Shown piece by piece: positions 1 through 10,168 of a stretch of 64,000 bases of DNA. Numbering within the stretch: the stretch's first letter is position 1; every line of letters starts with the position of its first letter. The stretch covers positions 434,001 through 498,000 of the forward strand of contig NZ_JAMXST010000004.1 in the NCBI RefSeq assembly GCF_024124905.1, read 5' to 3'. This DNA is from Cellulosimicrobium cellulans. Lineage in GTDB: Bacteria > Actinomycetota > Actinomycetes > Actinomycetales > Cellulomonadaceae. Made by a program: the position numbers and the translations under genes. The notes below the pieces were generated by a model, which was not told where the DNA came from, did no database searches, and saw nothing but the letters and a program-made list of their open reading frames with translations.

Positions 1-1840
1 CGCTCGAGAGGGACGGGCGGGTCGGGTTCGCCGAGTTCTACGCCCGCCGCGCCCGCCGCATCCTGCCGGCGTCGTTCGCCGTGCTCCTGGTGACCCTGGC
101 GGTGGCGGCGCTCACGCTCGGACCGGTGCGCGTCCGAGAGGCGGCCGTCGACGCCGTCGCCACCGCCGTCTACGTGCCGAACCTGCTCTTCGCGTACCAG
201 GGGACGCAGTACCTCAACGAGACGGATCCGCCGTCCCTCTTCCAGCACTACTGGTCGCTCGGGGTCGAGGAGCAGTTCTACCTCGTGTGGCCGGTGCTCC
301 TCGTGGGCTTCTTCGCCCTGCGGCGGTCGCACCGGGCACGGACGGTGCTGGTCGGCGCCGTCGTCGTGGTCTCGTTCGTGGCGTGCCTCGTGCTGACCGT
401 CCGTGCTCAGCCGTGGGCGTTCTTCGGCCTTCCCACGCGGGCCTGGGAGCTCGCGGCCGGAGGCCTGGTGGCGGCGGTCGTGGGTCGTGGCTCCGTCCTG
501 CGCCGGTCGCTCGCCGTCCCGGTGGGTTGGGCGGGGCTGACGGCGATCGTCGCGGCGGTCCTCCTGCTCGACGCGTCGACGCCGTTCCCCGGACCCTGGG
601 CCGTGCTCCCCGTGGCGGGGACGGCGCTCGTGATCCTCGCCGGTGCGAGCGCCGGGCCGGGCGGTCCGGCCGCGGTGCTCGCGCGGTCGCCCATGGTCTG
701 GGTCGGCGGGATCTCCTACTCGCTCTACCTGGTCCACTGGCCCGCGATGACGCTCCCGCAGGCGATCCTCGGACGGACGGAGCCCGTGCCGCTGCCCTGG
801 CAGCTGCTCGTCGCTGCAGCGTGCGTCCCGCTCGCGTGGGTCTCGTACCGGTTCGTGGAAACCCGTTCCGCACCGCGCGGCGACTGCGGTCGGCCCGGCC
901 GCGGAGGGTGGGGCTCGCGGTGCTCGCGGCGACCGTCGTCGTCGTCGCGTCGGCCGGGCTGGCGATCTGGGGGGCGGACCGCGCGCCGCAGTCGTCGGCG
1001 ACCGTGGTCACCGCCACCGAGCTGCGACGCGCTCCCGTCGGCACGCCGGTCGTCCCCGCGAACCTCGAGCCGTCGCTCGCCGAGGCCGCGGACGACCTTC
1101 CGGTCGTCTACGAGGACGGCTGCCAGCTCGACGTGTCCGAGCAGGAGCCCCGCTCGTCGTGCGTCTACGGCGCCGACCCGGCCGCTCCGCGGGTCGTCCT
1201 CTTCGGCGACTCGCACGCCAGCCAGCTCGTCCCTGCGCTGAGCCCGCTGGCGGACGCCGGGTCGATCCGCCTGGACGTCATGACCAAGAGCGGCTGTCCG
1301 GCATCGGACCTCGATGTGGTCACGGGCAGGGGGCAGCCCTACCCGACGTGCCCGCCGTGGCGGGCGGCTGTCCTCGATCTGCTGCGGACCGATCCGCCCG
1401 CGGTCGTGGTCGTCGCCGACTCCGCGGGCGAGTCGAGCGACGCGGACGGCACGCGCTTCGGCGCGGACGAGTGGGGCGAGGCGCTCGGGCGGACGCTCCG
1501 AGCGCTCCCGTCGACGACCCAGGTGCTGGTCGTGGGGGACACCCCGACGCCCGGCACGGCGCCCGGCGCGTGCCTCTCCGAGCACGTGCAGGACGCGGCG
1601 GCGTGCGACCTGGGCGTCGAGGCGCGCAACGTCGCCGTGCAGGAGGGGCAGCGAGCCGCGGCACAGGACGCCGGGGCGCGGTTCGTCGACCTCGACGAGT
1701 ACCTGTGCAACCCGGAGGCGTGCCCCGTGATCATCGACAGCACCTTGGTGTACCGCGACGGGACGCACCTGACGGCCACGATGGCGGCGCGTCTCGGCGA
1801 GGTGCTGGGTCCCGAGGTCCTCGCGCTGCTGCCGCGGTGA
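1..1840 (+). pseudogene. OafA-type acyltransferase with SGNH domain, 5' partial, frameshifted
   Basis: Membrane acyltransferase (acyltransferase 3 family) fused to a C-terminal SGNH/GDSL-like domain, a layout known for enzymes that O-acetylate surface polysaccharides. The reading frame enters from the left edge (FYARRARRILPA is visible before base 81), followed by about eight membrane segments and the family motif WSLGVEEQFYLVWP. The SGNH part shows block I (LFGDSHASQ, near base 1203) and a terminal DGTHLT with the Asp/His pair. The membrane half is in the frame of base 3 and the SGNH half in the frame of base 2: the switch falls at 857-863, where one missing base turns expected VENPFRT into VETRSAP. 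Either the gene is broken or the base call is wrong. It heads the polysaccharide locus. Family confidence is high; functional status is unknown. Confidence 0.85.
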
Positions 1841-1853
1841 CCCTCGCCTCGCG

Positions 1854-1859
1854 TATCCT
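1854..1859 (+). promoter_or_regulatory. Possible -10 box for the nucleotide-sugar dehydrogenase
   Basis: TATCCT fits TANNNT and starts 14 bases after the preceding stop. The same ten bases, TATCCTGCAC, recur before the gene at 3411. No convincing -35 is visible. Confidence 0.35.
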
Positions 1860-1961
1860 GCACGGTGGTCCGACCGCTCGACGCTGAACGACACCGTCGC
1901 GGTCCCCCGGATCCGGGACACGCTGCCGGACCGACCACCCGCTCGCCGGAAGGAACACTCG

Positions 1962-3272
1962 ATGCGCATCGCCGTCGTCGCCCTGGGGAAGATCGGCCTT
2001 CCCCTGGCCGTCCAGTTCGCGTCCAAGGGACACGAGGTGATCGGAGTCGACGTCAACGCCGGTACGGTCGCCACGGTCAACGAGGGCCGGGAGCCGTTCC
2101 CGGGCGAGGCGTACCTCGCCGAGAAGCTCGCGGAGCTGGTCCCGGCCGGACGGCTGCGCGCGACCACCGACTATTCCGAGGCGATCCCGGGTGCCGACGC
2201 CGTCGTGCTCGTGGTCCCGCTGTTCGTCGACGAGGAGACGGCAGCGCCGGACTTCGGCTGGATGGACGCCGCGACGAGGTCCCTCGCAGAGCACCTGACG
2301 CCGGGGACGCTCGTCTCGTACGAGACGACGCTCCCCGTCGGCACCACGCGCAACCGGTGGAAGCCGATGCTGGAGGAGATCTCGGGCCTGGTGGAGGGCG
2401 AGGACTTCCACCTCGTGTTCTCGCCGGAGCGCGTGCTGACCGGTCGCGTGTTCGCGGACCTCCGCAAGTACCCCAAGCTGGTCGGCGGGCTCTCGCCCGA
2501 GGGGGCGGAGCGGGCGCGGGCGTTCTACGAGGCCGTGCTCGACTTCGACGAGCGCCCGGACCTCGACCGCCCGAACGGAGTCTGGGACCTCGGCTCGGCC
2601 GAGGCGTCCGAGCTCGCGAAGCTCGCCGAGACGACGTACCGCGACGTGAACATCGGCCTCGCCAACCAGTTCGCCCTGTTCGCCGACAAGCAGGGGATCG
2701 ACGTGCACGCCGTCATCGACGCGAGCAACTCCCAGCCGTACAGCCACATCCACCGTCCGGGCATCGCCGTCGGAGGGCACTGCATCCCGGTGTACCCGCG
2801 GCTGTACCTGTCGGTCGACCCGGACGCGTCGATCGTGCGCGAGGCCCGCGCGGTCAACGCGTCCATGCCGGAGCGCGTCGTGGGACGTGCGGTCGACCTC
2901 CTGGGGTCGCTCGACGGGCTGGACGCCGTGGTGCTCGGCGCCGCGTACCGCGGCGGCGTGAAGGAGACGGCGTTCTCCGGGGTCTTCGCCACCGTGAAGG
3001 CCCTGGAGGCGCGGGGCGCGTCGGTCCGCGTGCACGATCCCCTCTACTCTGACGCCGAGCTCGCCGCGCTCGGCTTCGCTCCCTTCCACCTGGGGGACCG
3101 GGCGGACGTCGTCGTGGTCCAGACCGACCATGCCGAGTACCGCGAGACCGGCCGCGAGAGCGTGCCCGGGGCGCGGCTCGTCGTCGACGGTCGCGGCGTC
3201 ACGGACGCCGGGCGCTGGGCGGGGGTGCCGCGCGTCGTGCTCGGGCGGGGCGACGCCCCCGACGAGGCCTGA
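1962..3272 (+). CDS. Nucleotide-sugar dehydrogenase, WecC/UDP-ManNAc dehydrogenase-like
   Basis: NAD-dependent UDP-sugar 6-dehydrogenase of 436 residues, oxidising the C6 hydroxyl of a nucleotide sugar to a uronic acid for surface polysaccharide. The N-terminal Rossmann motif is VVALGKIGLPLAVQF with the acidic residue in IGVDVN; the middle FSPERVLTGR and central-domain lysine region fit the family. The catalytic cysteine lies in GGHCIPV (Cys274). The usual Asp after CIPV is replaced (CIPVYPRLY), so exact substrate is uncertain; WecC-like ManNAc dehydrogenase is nearer than UDP-glucose dehydrogenase. ATG follows GGAAGGA at 1948-1954. It supplies a uronic sugar donor to the neighbouring glycosyltransferases. 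Confidence 0.88.
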   Translation: MRIAVVALGKIGLPLAVQFASKGHEVIGVDVNAGTVATVNEGREPFPGEAYLAEKLAELVPAGRLRATTDYSEAIPGADAVVLVVPLFVDEETAAPDFGWMDAATRSLAEHLTPGTLVSYETTLPVGTTRNRWKPMLEEISGLVEGEDFHLVFSPERVLTGRVFADLRKYPKLVGGLSPEGAERARAFYEAVLDFDERPDLDRPNGVWDLGSAEASELAKLAETTYRDVNIGLANQFALFADKQGIDVHAVIDASNSQPYSHIHRPGIAVGGHCIPVYPRLYLSVDPDASIVREARAVNASMPERVVGRAVDLLGSLDGLDAVVLGAAYRGGVKETAFSGVFATVKALEARGASVRVHDPLYSDAELAALGFAPFHLGDRADVVVVQTDHAEYRETGRESVPGARLVVDGRGVTDAGRWAGVPRVVLGRGDAPDEA

Positions 3273-3355
3273 GGCGCGCAGGGCGCCCTCCCGCACGTCG
3301 CCCGGACGTCGCCGGCAGACCTCCTGACCTGCGCATCCACCCGTTGCGGGTGGAC

Positions 3356-3361
3356 TATCCT
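3356..3361 (+). promoter_or_regulatory. Possible -10 box and adjacent dyad for the GT2 gene at 3411
   Basis: TATCCT sits 49 bases before the start codon, directly after a six-base-pair dyad (CCACCC-GTTGC-GGGTGG, 3337-3353). The downstream bases TGCAC match the box at 1854. The dyad could be an operator or the terminator tail of the gene before. Confidence 0.35.
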
Positions 3362-3410
3362 GCACGAGCGCCTTCGCGCGTCTCCATCCAGCCGATCCCC
3401 GAGGTTCTCC

Positions 3411-4370
3411 ATGCGAATCGCCGCGGTCGTCGTCGCCTACGACCGGCGTGACCTGCTCGTCGAGGCGCTCGACGCGCTCGCTGCGCAGACCCGTCGGCTC
3501 GACGCGGTCGTCGTCGTCGACAACGCGTCCCACGACGACTCGGCGGTCGTGGCGGCCGAGCACCCCGTCGGGGCCGAGGTGCTCGAGCTGCCCCGGAACA
3601 CGGGCGGTGCCGGCGGCTTCGCGGTCGGCATGGCCCATGCGGTCGAGGCCCTCGACGCGGACCTCGTCTGGCTGATGGACGACGACACGATCCCGACACC
3701 GACCGCCCTGGCCGAGCTGCTCGCCGCGCGGGAGGCGTACCCGGGTCCGGTCGCGCTGCTCGGGAGCCGCGTCGTCTGGCACGACGGCCGCGACCACCCG
3801 ATGAACACGCCGCGCCGTCGCCCGGGGGCGTCCGCGGAGCAGATCGCGCGGGCCCGGGAGTCCGGGGCTCTTCCCGTGCGGTCCTCCTCGTTCGTCTCGA
3901 TGCTGGTCGACGCGCGGGCGGTCCGGCACCACGGCCTGCCCGTCGCGGACTACTTCATCTGGAACGACGACTTCGAGTACTCGGCCCGGTTGCTGCGCCG
4001 GGGGACGGGCCTGCACGTGCCCGCGTCCGTCGTCGAGCACCGGACCAAGAAGTTCGGGGCCACGGACGCCGACCCGGGCGAGCGCTTCTACTACGAGGTG
4101 CGGAACAAGCTCTGGATGCTCCTGCGCTCGCCCTCGCTCTCGCCGGAGGAGCGGCTCCTCTACCTCGGGGCGTCGCTGCGGCGCTGGGCGCGCACCTTCC
4201 GTGGCTCCCGGAACCGCGACGTCCTGCGCTCGGCAGGTCTGCGCGGTGCGCGGGACGGGCTGCTCCGCGGTCCCCGGCGCAACGCGGCGGTGCTGGCGGA
4301 CATGGGCCCGCTGACCGCGGAGGTCGACGCTCTGGACGCGGGGCGCGGGCGGCGGGGGCCCGCGGCATGA
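3411..4370 (+). CDS. GT2 glycosyltransferase, GlfT1-like
   Basis: Inverting GT-A glycosyltransferase of 319 residues acting at the cytoplasmic face of the membrane. The fold opens with VVVAYDRRDLL and VVVDNASHDD, then NTGGAGGFAVGM and the metal-binding WLMDDDT (Asp90-92). The spacing NTGGAGGF...WLMDDDT is shared with the gene at 11835 and is characteristic of the GlfT1/rhamnosyl-galactofuranosyl branch of GT2, including mycobacterial Rv3782. Together with glf at 7363 this makes galactofuranose a plausible donor, which is inference. No membrane segment is apparent. The stop overlaps the next ATG by four bases (ATGA), so the two are translationally coupled. Confidence 0.85.
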   Translation: MRIAAVVVAYDRRDLLVEALDALAAQTRRLDAVVVVDNASHDDSAVVAAEHPVGAEVLELPRNTGGAGGFAVGMAHAVEALDADLVWLMDDDTIPTPTALAELLAAREAYPGPVALLGSRVVWHDGRDHPMNTPRRRPGASAEQIARARESGALPVRSSSFVSMLVDARAVRHHGLPVADYFIWNDDFEYSARLLRRGTGLHVPASVVEHRTKKFGATDADPGERFYYEVRNKLWMLLRSPSLSPEERLLYLGASLRRWARTFRGSRNRDVLRSAGLRGARDGLLRGPRRNAAVLADMGPLTAEVDALDAGRGRRGPAA

Positions 4371-5200
4371 CCACCGTGTCGCTGCCGCCGTTCTCGCTCC
4401 TCCTGCCCGTCTACCACGGCGACGACGCCGCCCACCTGCGCAGGGCCTTCCGGTCGGCGACGTCGGAGCAGCACCTCCCGCCCGACGAGGTCGTGCTCGT
4501 CCAGGACGGCCCGGTGGGTCCTGCCCTCGGCGAGGTCGTCGCGGAGATCGAGTCGGCGGGGCAGGGGGTGACGGTCGTCCGGCTCGAGCGCAACGTGGGG
4601 CTCGCGCTCGCGCTCGAGGCGGGGCTCGCACGGTGCAGCCACGAGATCGTCGCCCGCACGGACGCCGACGACGTGTGCCGGCCGGAGCGGTTCGCGCGCC
4701 AGATCCCGCTCGTCGCCGAGGGGTACGACATCGTCGGGACCGCCATCCAGGAGTTCGTCTCCGAGGACGAGCCGGGCCTCGTGCGGGTGCCCCCGCTGTC
4801 GAGCAGGGACATCGAGTCGGGGGCGCGCTTCCACTCGCCGTTCAACCACCCGACGGTCGTGTACCGCCGGTCCGCGGTCGAGGCCGCGGGCGGCTACCAG
4901 GACCTGCCGCTCCTCGAGGACTACTGGCTCTTCGCCCGCATGCTCGCCCGCGGGGCCCGCGGCCGCAACCTTCCCGAGCCGCTCCTGCTCTACCGGGTGG
5001 GTGCGGGCGCGTACGCGCGGCGCGGCGGGACGCGCCTGCTGCGGTCGGAGATCGAGCTCCAGCGCCGGATGCGGCGCATCGGCTTCACGTCGCGGGCACA
5101 GGCGCTGCGCAACGTCGTCGTACGGGGTGGGTACCGTCTCGTCCCGGAGAAGGTCCGGACGGCGCTGTACCGCACGTTCCTGGCGGACAGGAGAGGTTGA
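4367..5200 (+). CDS. GT2 glycosyltransferase, AmsE-like
   Basis: Glycosyltransferase family 2 protein of 277 residues. It begins FSLLLPVYHGDD, has the nucleotide-binding LVQDGPV and an RTDADDVCRPERF motif where DADD binds the metal, then HPTVVYRRSAV and LLEDYWLF, all typical of the amylovoran AmsE-like branch that extends exopolysaccharide repeat units. Acceptor and donor cannot be read from the sequence. It overlaps the preceding GT2 by four bases and is followed three bases later by the next gene, so it is inside an operon running at least from 3411 to 7264. Confidence 0.85.
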   Translation: MTTVSLPPFSLLLPVYHGDDAAHLRRAFRSATSEQHLPPDEVVLVQDGPVGPALGEVVAEIESAGQGVTVVRLERNVGLALALEAGLARCSHEIVARTDADDVCRPERFARQIPLVAEGYDIVGTAIQEFVSEDEPGLVRVPPLSSRDIESGARFHSPFNHPTVVYRRSAVEAAGGYQDLPLLEDYWLFARMLARGARGRNLPEPLLLYRVGAGAYARRGGTRLLRSEIELQRRMRRIGFTSRAQALRNVVVRGGYRLVPEKVRTALYRTFLADRRG

Positions 5201-5203
5201 GCG

Positions 5204-7264
5204 ATGGCCGAGTGGCTCGCGACGTGGCCCGTCGCCGTCGCATCCCTGCTCGTCCTGTTCCTGCCGGGCGTCCTGCCCGCGTACGCGCTGGGACTCCGCG
5301 GCCTCGTCGCGTGGGGCTCGGCGCCCCTGCTCGGCGGCGGCGTGATCGGGATCGTCGCGGTCGTCGCGGGTGCCGCCGGGGTGCCGTGGGGGATGTGGCC
5401 GGTCGTCGCCGGGAGCGTCGTGCTCGCCGCCGTCGCGCTCCTGCTCCGGCGGGCGTGCGGCCCGTGGACGCCCCGCGTCCGCGGCGCCCACCCGTCGCGA
5501 CGCCTGCTCGCGGCGGTGGTGCTCGTGACGAGCGTGACGGCGGTGGTGCTCCAGGTGCGGCGCACGCTCGTCGCGGTCGGGGGACCGGATCGCGTGGCCC
5601 AGACCTTCGACACCCCGTTCCACCTGAACTCGGTCGCCCTCGTCCTCGATCGAGGCGACGCGTCCTCGCTCCACATGAACCTGACCGTCCCGGACACCCC
5701 GACGGCGTTCTATCCCGGTCTGTGGCACGGGATCGTCTCCCTGGTGGTCCAGCTCACCGGTACGGACATCGCCGTCGCGGCGAACTGGGTCTCGGTCCTC
5801 GTCGGCTCGGTCGTCTGGGTCGCGGGACTGCTCGCCCTCGCCCGGACGATCCTGGGCACGTCGCCCGTGCTGCTCGGCCTGGTCGCGCCGCTGTCCTTCG
5901 CGTTCACGCAGTACCCGAACCGGCTGTTCTCGTTCGGCCTGCTGTACCCGAACTTCCTCTCCTACGCCGTGCTGCCCGCAGCCCTCGCGCTGTGCGTCCT
6001 GGCGCTGGTCCGCAGGACGGGTCCCCGCCGCCTGCCGCCCGCGGCAGGTGCCCTGCTCGGCATGGTCACCCTCGTGCTCGCCCAGCCGAACGGGCTGTTC
6101 GCGCTGTGGTACGTCGTCGTCCCGGTGGTCGTGACGGCCCTCGTCCAGACGACGGGGCGGTTGCGGCGCCGTGGCCGGGGCCCGGTGGTCGCGGCGCTCC
6201 CGGCGGTGCTGACGGTGGTGGGTGCGGGGATCGGCTACTGGGCTCTGGGACGGGTGTCGATGGTCGACCAGTTCCGCGAGAAGAGCTCCTGGGAGGTGAC
6301 GGCGTCGTGGCGGCACGCGGCGCGCGAGGTCCTCGACCTGACGGCGATGCACCCGTCGACCACGCCGAACTTCCCCGAGCCGGAGAACCTCGCGGCGGGG
6401 GTCCCCAACCTGGTCGTGGCGGGTCTCGTCGTCCTCGGTGCCGTGGTGTGCCTGACCGTCGCGCGCTGGCGGTGGCTGCCCTTCTCCTACGGGATCGTCG
6501 CGGTCCTCTACGTCGTCGTCCGCGGCGTCGACAGCCCGCTGCGCCCCCTGCTCACGGGGTACTGGTACGCGGACCCGCAGCGCATCTCGGCGCTCCTGCC
6601 GCTGCTCGGCGTGCCGCTGGCGGTCGTCGGTGCGGGCTGGGCGGTGACCGCGCTGCTCCGCCTCGCGCGGGTGCCGACCGGCCCGTTCGCGCTGCACCCG
6701 GACGGACGGCGCGCGGCGCTCGTCGTCGCTGCCGTCACCGTGGTCCTCGCGGTCGCCGTGTCGGTCCTGCTCCCGCGCACCGCCACGATGCGCGAGTCCT
6801 TCGCCTACGTGTCCCACGTGTACCGGGTCGACCCGTCCGCCGAGGGGTCCGCCGGGCTGCTCGACGCGGACGAGATCGAGATCCTGGAGACGGTGGCCGA
6901 GGTCGTCCCGGAAGGCGTGGCCGTCGTGGGCAACCCGTGGGACGGAAGCTCGCTGACGTGGGCGCTCGCCGGGCGCGAGTCGGTCTTCCCGCACACCGGG
7001 ATCCGGCTCGACGAGGACCGGCTCCTCGTCGCGGGCCACCTGCGCGACGCCCTCACCGACCCGAGCGTCTGCGAGGCCGTCGAGGACCTCGACGTCGGGT
7101 ACGTCATGCGCGGCGGTCGGCTGCTGTGGGGGACTCCCCCGGCAGGGTTCGAGGGTCTCGACGGCCTCGTCGAGGCCGGTGTCGGCGAGCTCGTCGCCCA
7201 GGAGGGCGACGCCCGTCTCTACCGCATCACCGCGTGCGGGCTCGAGGACGACGGCGGCTCGTGA
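5204..7264 (+). CDS. Large polytopic membrane protein, DUF6541-like
   Basis: A 686-residue integral membrane protein with roughly a dozen hydrophobic segments and a C-terminal extracytoplasmic part of about 180 residues starting after residue 510. It resembles DUF6541 proteins that sit in actinobacterial polysaccharide loci and look like GT-C glycosyltransferases using polyprenyl-phosphate sugars; that role is inference. In the first loop the motif FDTPFHLNSVALVLDRGD has the acidic residue expected between TM1 and TM2 of GT-C enzymes. ATG is preceded by GGAGAGG and lies three bases after the previous stop. Confidence 0.7.
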   Translation: MAEWLATWPVAVASLLVLFLPGVLPAYALGLRGLVAWGSAPLLGGGVIGIVAVVAGAAGVPWGMWPVVAGSVVLAAVALLLRRACGPWTPRVRGAHPSRRLLAAVVLVTSVTAVVLQVRRTLVAVGGPDRVAQTFDTPFHLNSVALVLDRGDASSLHMNLTVPDTPTAFYPGLWHGIVSLVVQLTGTDIAVAANWVSVLVGSVVWVAGLLALARTILGTSPVLLGLVAPLSFAFTQYPNRLFSFGLLYPNFLSYAVLPAALALCVLALVRRTGPRRLPPAAGALLGMVTLVLAQPNGLFALWYVVVPVVVTALVQTTGRLRRRGRGPVVAALPAVLTVVGAGIGYWALGRVSMVDQFREKSSWEVTASWRHAAREVLDLTAMHPSTTPNFPEPENLAAGVPNLVVAGLVVLGAVVCLTVARWRWLPFSYGIVAVLYVVVRGVDSPLRPLLTGYWYADPQRISALLPLLGVPLAVVGAGWAVTALLRLARVPTGPFALHPDGRRAALVVAAVTVVLAVAVSVLLPRTATMRESFAYVSHVYRVDPSAEGSAGLLDADEIEILETVAEVVPEGVAVVGNPWDGSSLTWALAGRESVFPHTGIRLDEDRLLVAGHLRDALTDPSVCEAVEDLDVGYVMRGGRLLWGTPPAGFEGLDGLVEAGVGELVAQEGDARLYRITACGLEDDGGS

Positions 7265-7323
7265 AGGTCCTGTGGCGGCTCCGCGAGGCCGACCACGTCG
7301 TCCGTCCGGCACCTGTCGAACGG

Positions 7324-7329
7324 CTACGC
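7324..7329 (+). promoter_or_regulatory. Possible -10 box for glf
   Basis: TACGCT fits TANNNT and lies about 34 bases before the GTG start, in a 98-base gap between two genes on the same strand. No clear -35 is seen. Confidence 0.38.
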
Positions 7330-7332
7330 TAG

Positions 7333-9410
<2,078 letters not shown>

Positions 9411-9412
9411 CG

Positions 9413-10168
9413 TTGTCCACCATGGTCGAGACACAGCAGGCACGGATCGTCGTGGCCGGGATCGGCAAGCGGTTCGTCCTGCAGCACACCCACACGCTGA
9501 AGGACCGTGTCGTGCGCGCCATCGTCCGTCGCGGCGAGAAGCAGTCGTCCGACTTCGTCGCGCTGCACGACGTGAGCTTCGAGGTCGACGACGGCGAGGC
9601 GGTCGCGCTGCTCGGTCTCAACGGCTCCGGGAAGAGCACGCTGCTCAAGCTCATCTCGGGCGTGATGCGGGCCGACTCCGGCCGGGTCGGGGTCCGGGGG
9701 AAGATCGCCGGCCTCATCGAGGTCGGAGCCGGGTTCCACCCCGACCTGACGGGGCGGGAGAACGTCTACCTCAACGGCGCGATCCTCGGCATGACCGAGG
9801 CGGAGATCGACTCGAAGTTCGACGCGATCGTCGCCTTCAGCGAGATCGAGTCGTTCATCGACACCGAGGTCAAGTTCTACTCCTCCGGCATGTTCCTGCG
9901 GCTCGCGTTCGCCGTCGCCGTGCACACTGATCCCGACGTGTTCCTCGTCGACGAGATCCTGGCGGTCGGCGACGAGCCCTTCCAGAAGAAGTGCTTGGCG
10001 AGGATCCGCGAGCTCAAGGCGAGCGGCAAGGCGCTCGTGATCGTGAGCCACGACCTCAACATGATCGAGCAGCTGTGCGACCGGGCGATCCTGCTCGAGC
10101 ACGGGCACGTCGTCAGCGACGGGCCGGTCGGAGACGCGATCGCCCACCTGCGAGGAGGAAACGGATGA
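9413..10168 (+). CDS. wzt: ABC transporter ATP-binding protein, Wzt/RfbE-like
   Basis: ATPase partner of the permease, 251 residues. Walker A is GLNGSGKST, the signature is the divergent YSSGMFLRLAFA typical of polysaccharide exporters, Walker B is VFLVDEILAVGD and the H-loop IVSHD. There is no C-terminal carbohydrate-binding domain, so it is the short TagH/Rv3781 type rather than the long O9a Wzt type. I chose TTG at 9413 because GGAG at 9401-9404 is eight bases upstream; ATG at 9422 (three codons later) is the alternative but its spacing is poor. It overlaps the next gene by four bases. Confidence 0.93.
   Translation: MSTMVETQQARIVVAGIGKRFVLQHTHTLKDRVVRAIVRRGEKQSSDFVALHDVSFEVDDGEAVALLGLNGSGKSTLLKLISGVMRADSGRVGVRGKIAGLIEVGAGFHPDLTGRENVYLNGAILGMTEAEIDSKFDAIVAFSEIESFIDTEVKFYSSGMFLRLAFAVAVHTDPDVFLVDEILAVGDEPFQKKCLARIRELKASGKALVIVSHDLNMIEQLCDRAILLEHGHVVSDGPVGDAIAHLRGGNG

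Noticed and set aside
857-863. Programmed -1 frameshift in the acyltransferase gene
   Set aside because: GGAAACC does not form an X XXY YYZ slippery heptamer in the zero frame; P-site re-pairing would be mismatched.
1731-4631. A 966-codon minus-strand open frame
   Set aside because: It spans two plus-strand genes and the spaces between them, with no recognisable motif or ribosome site.
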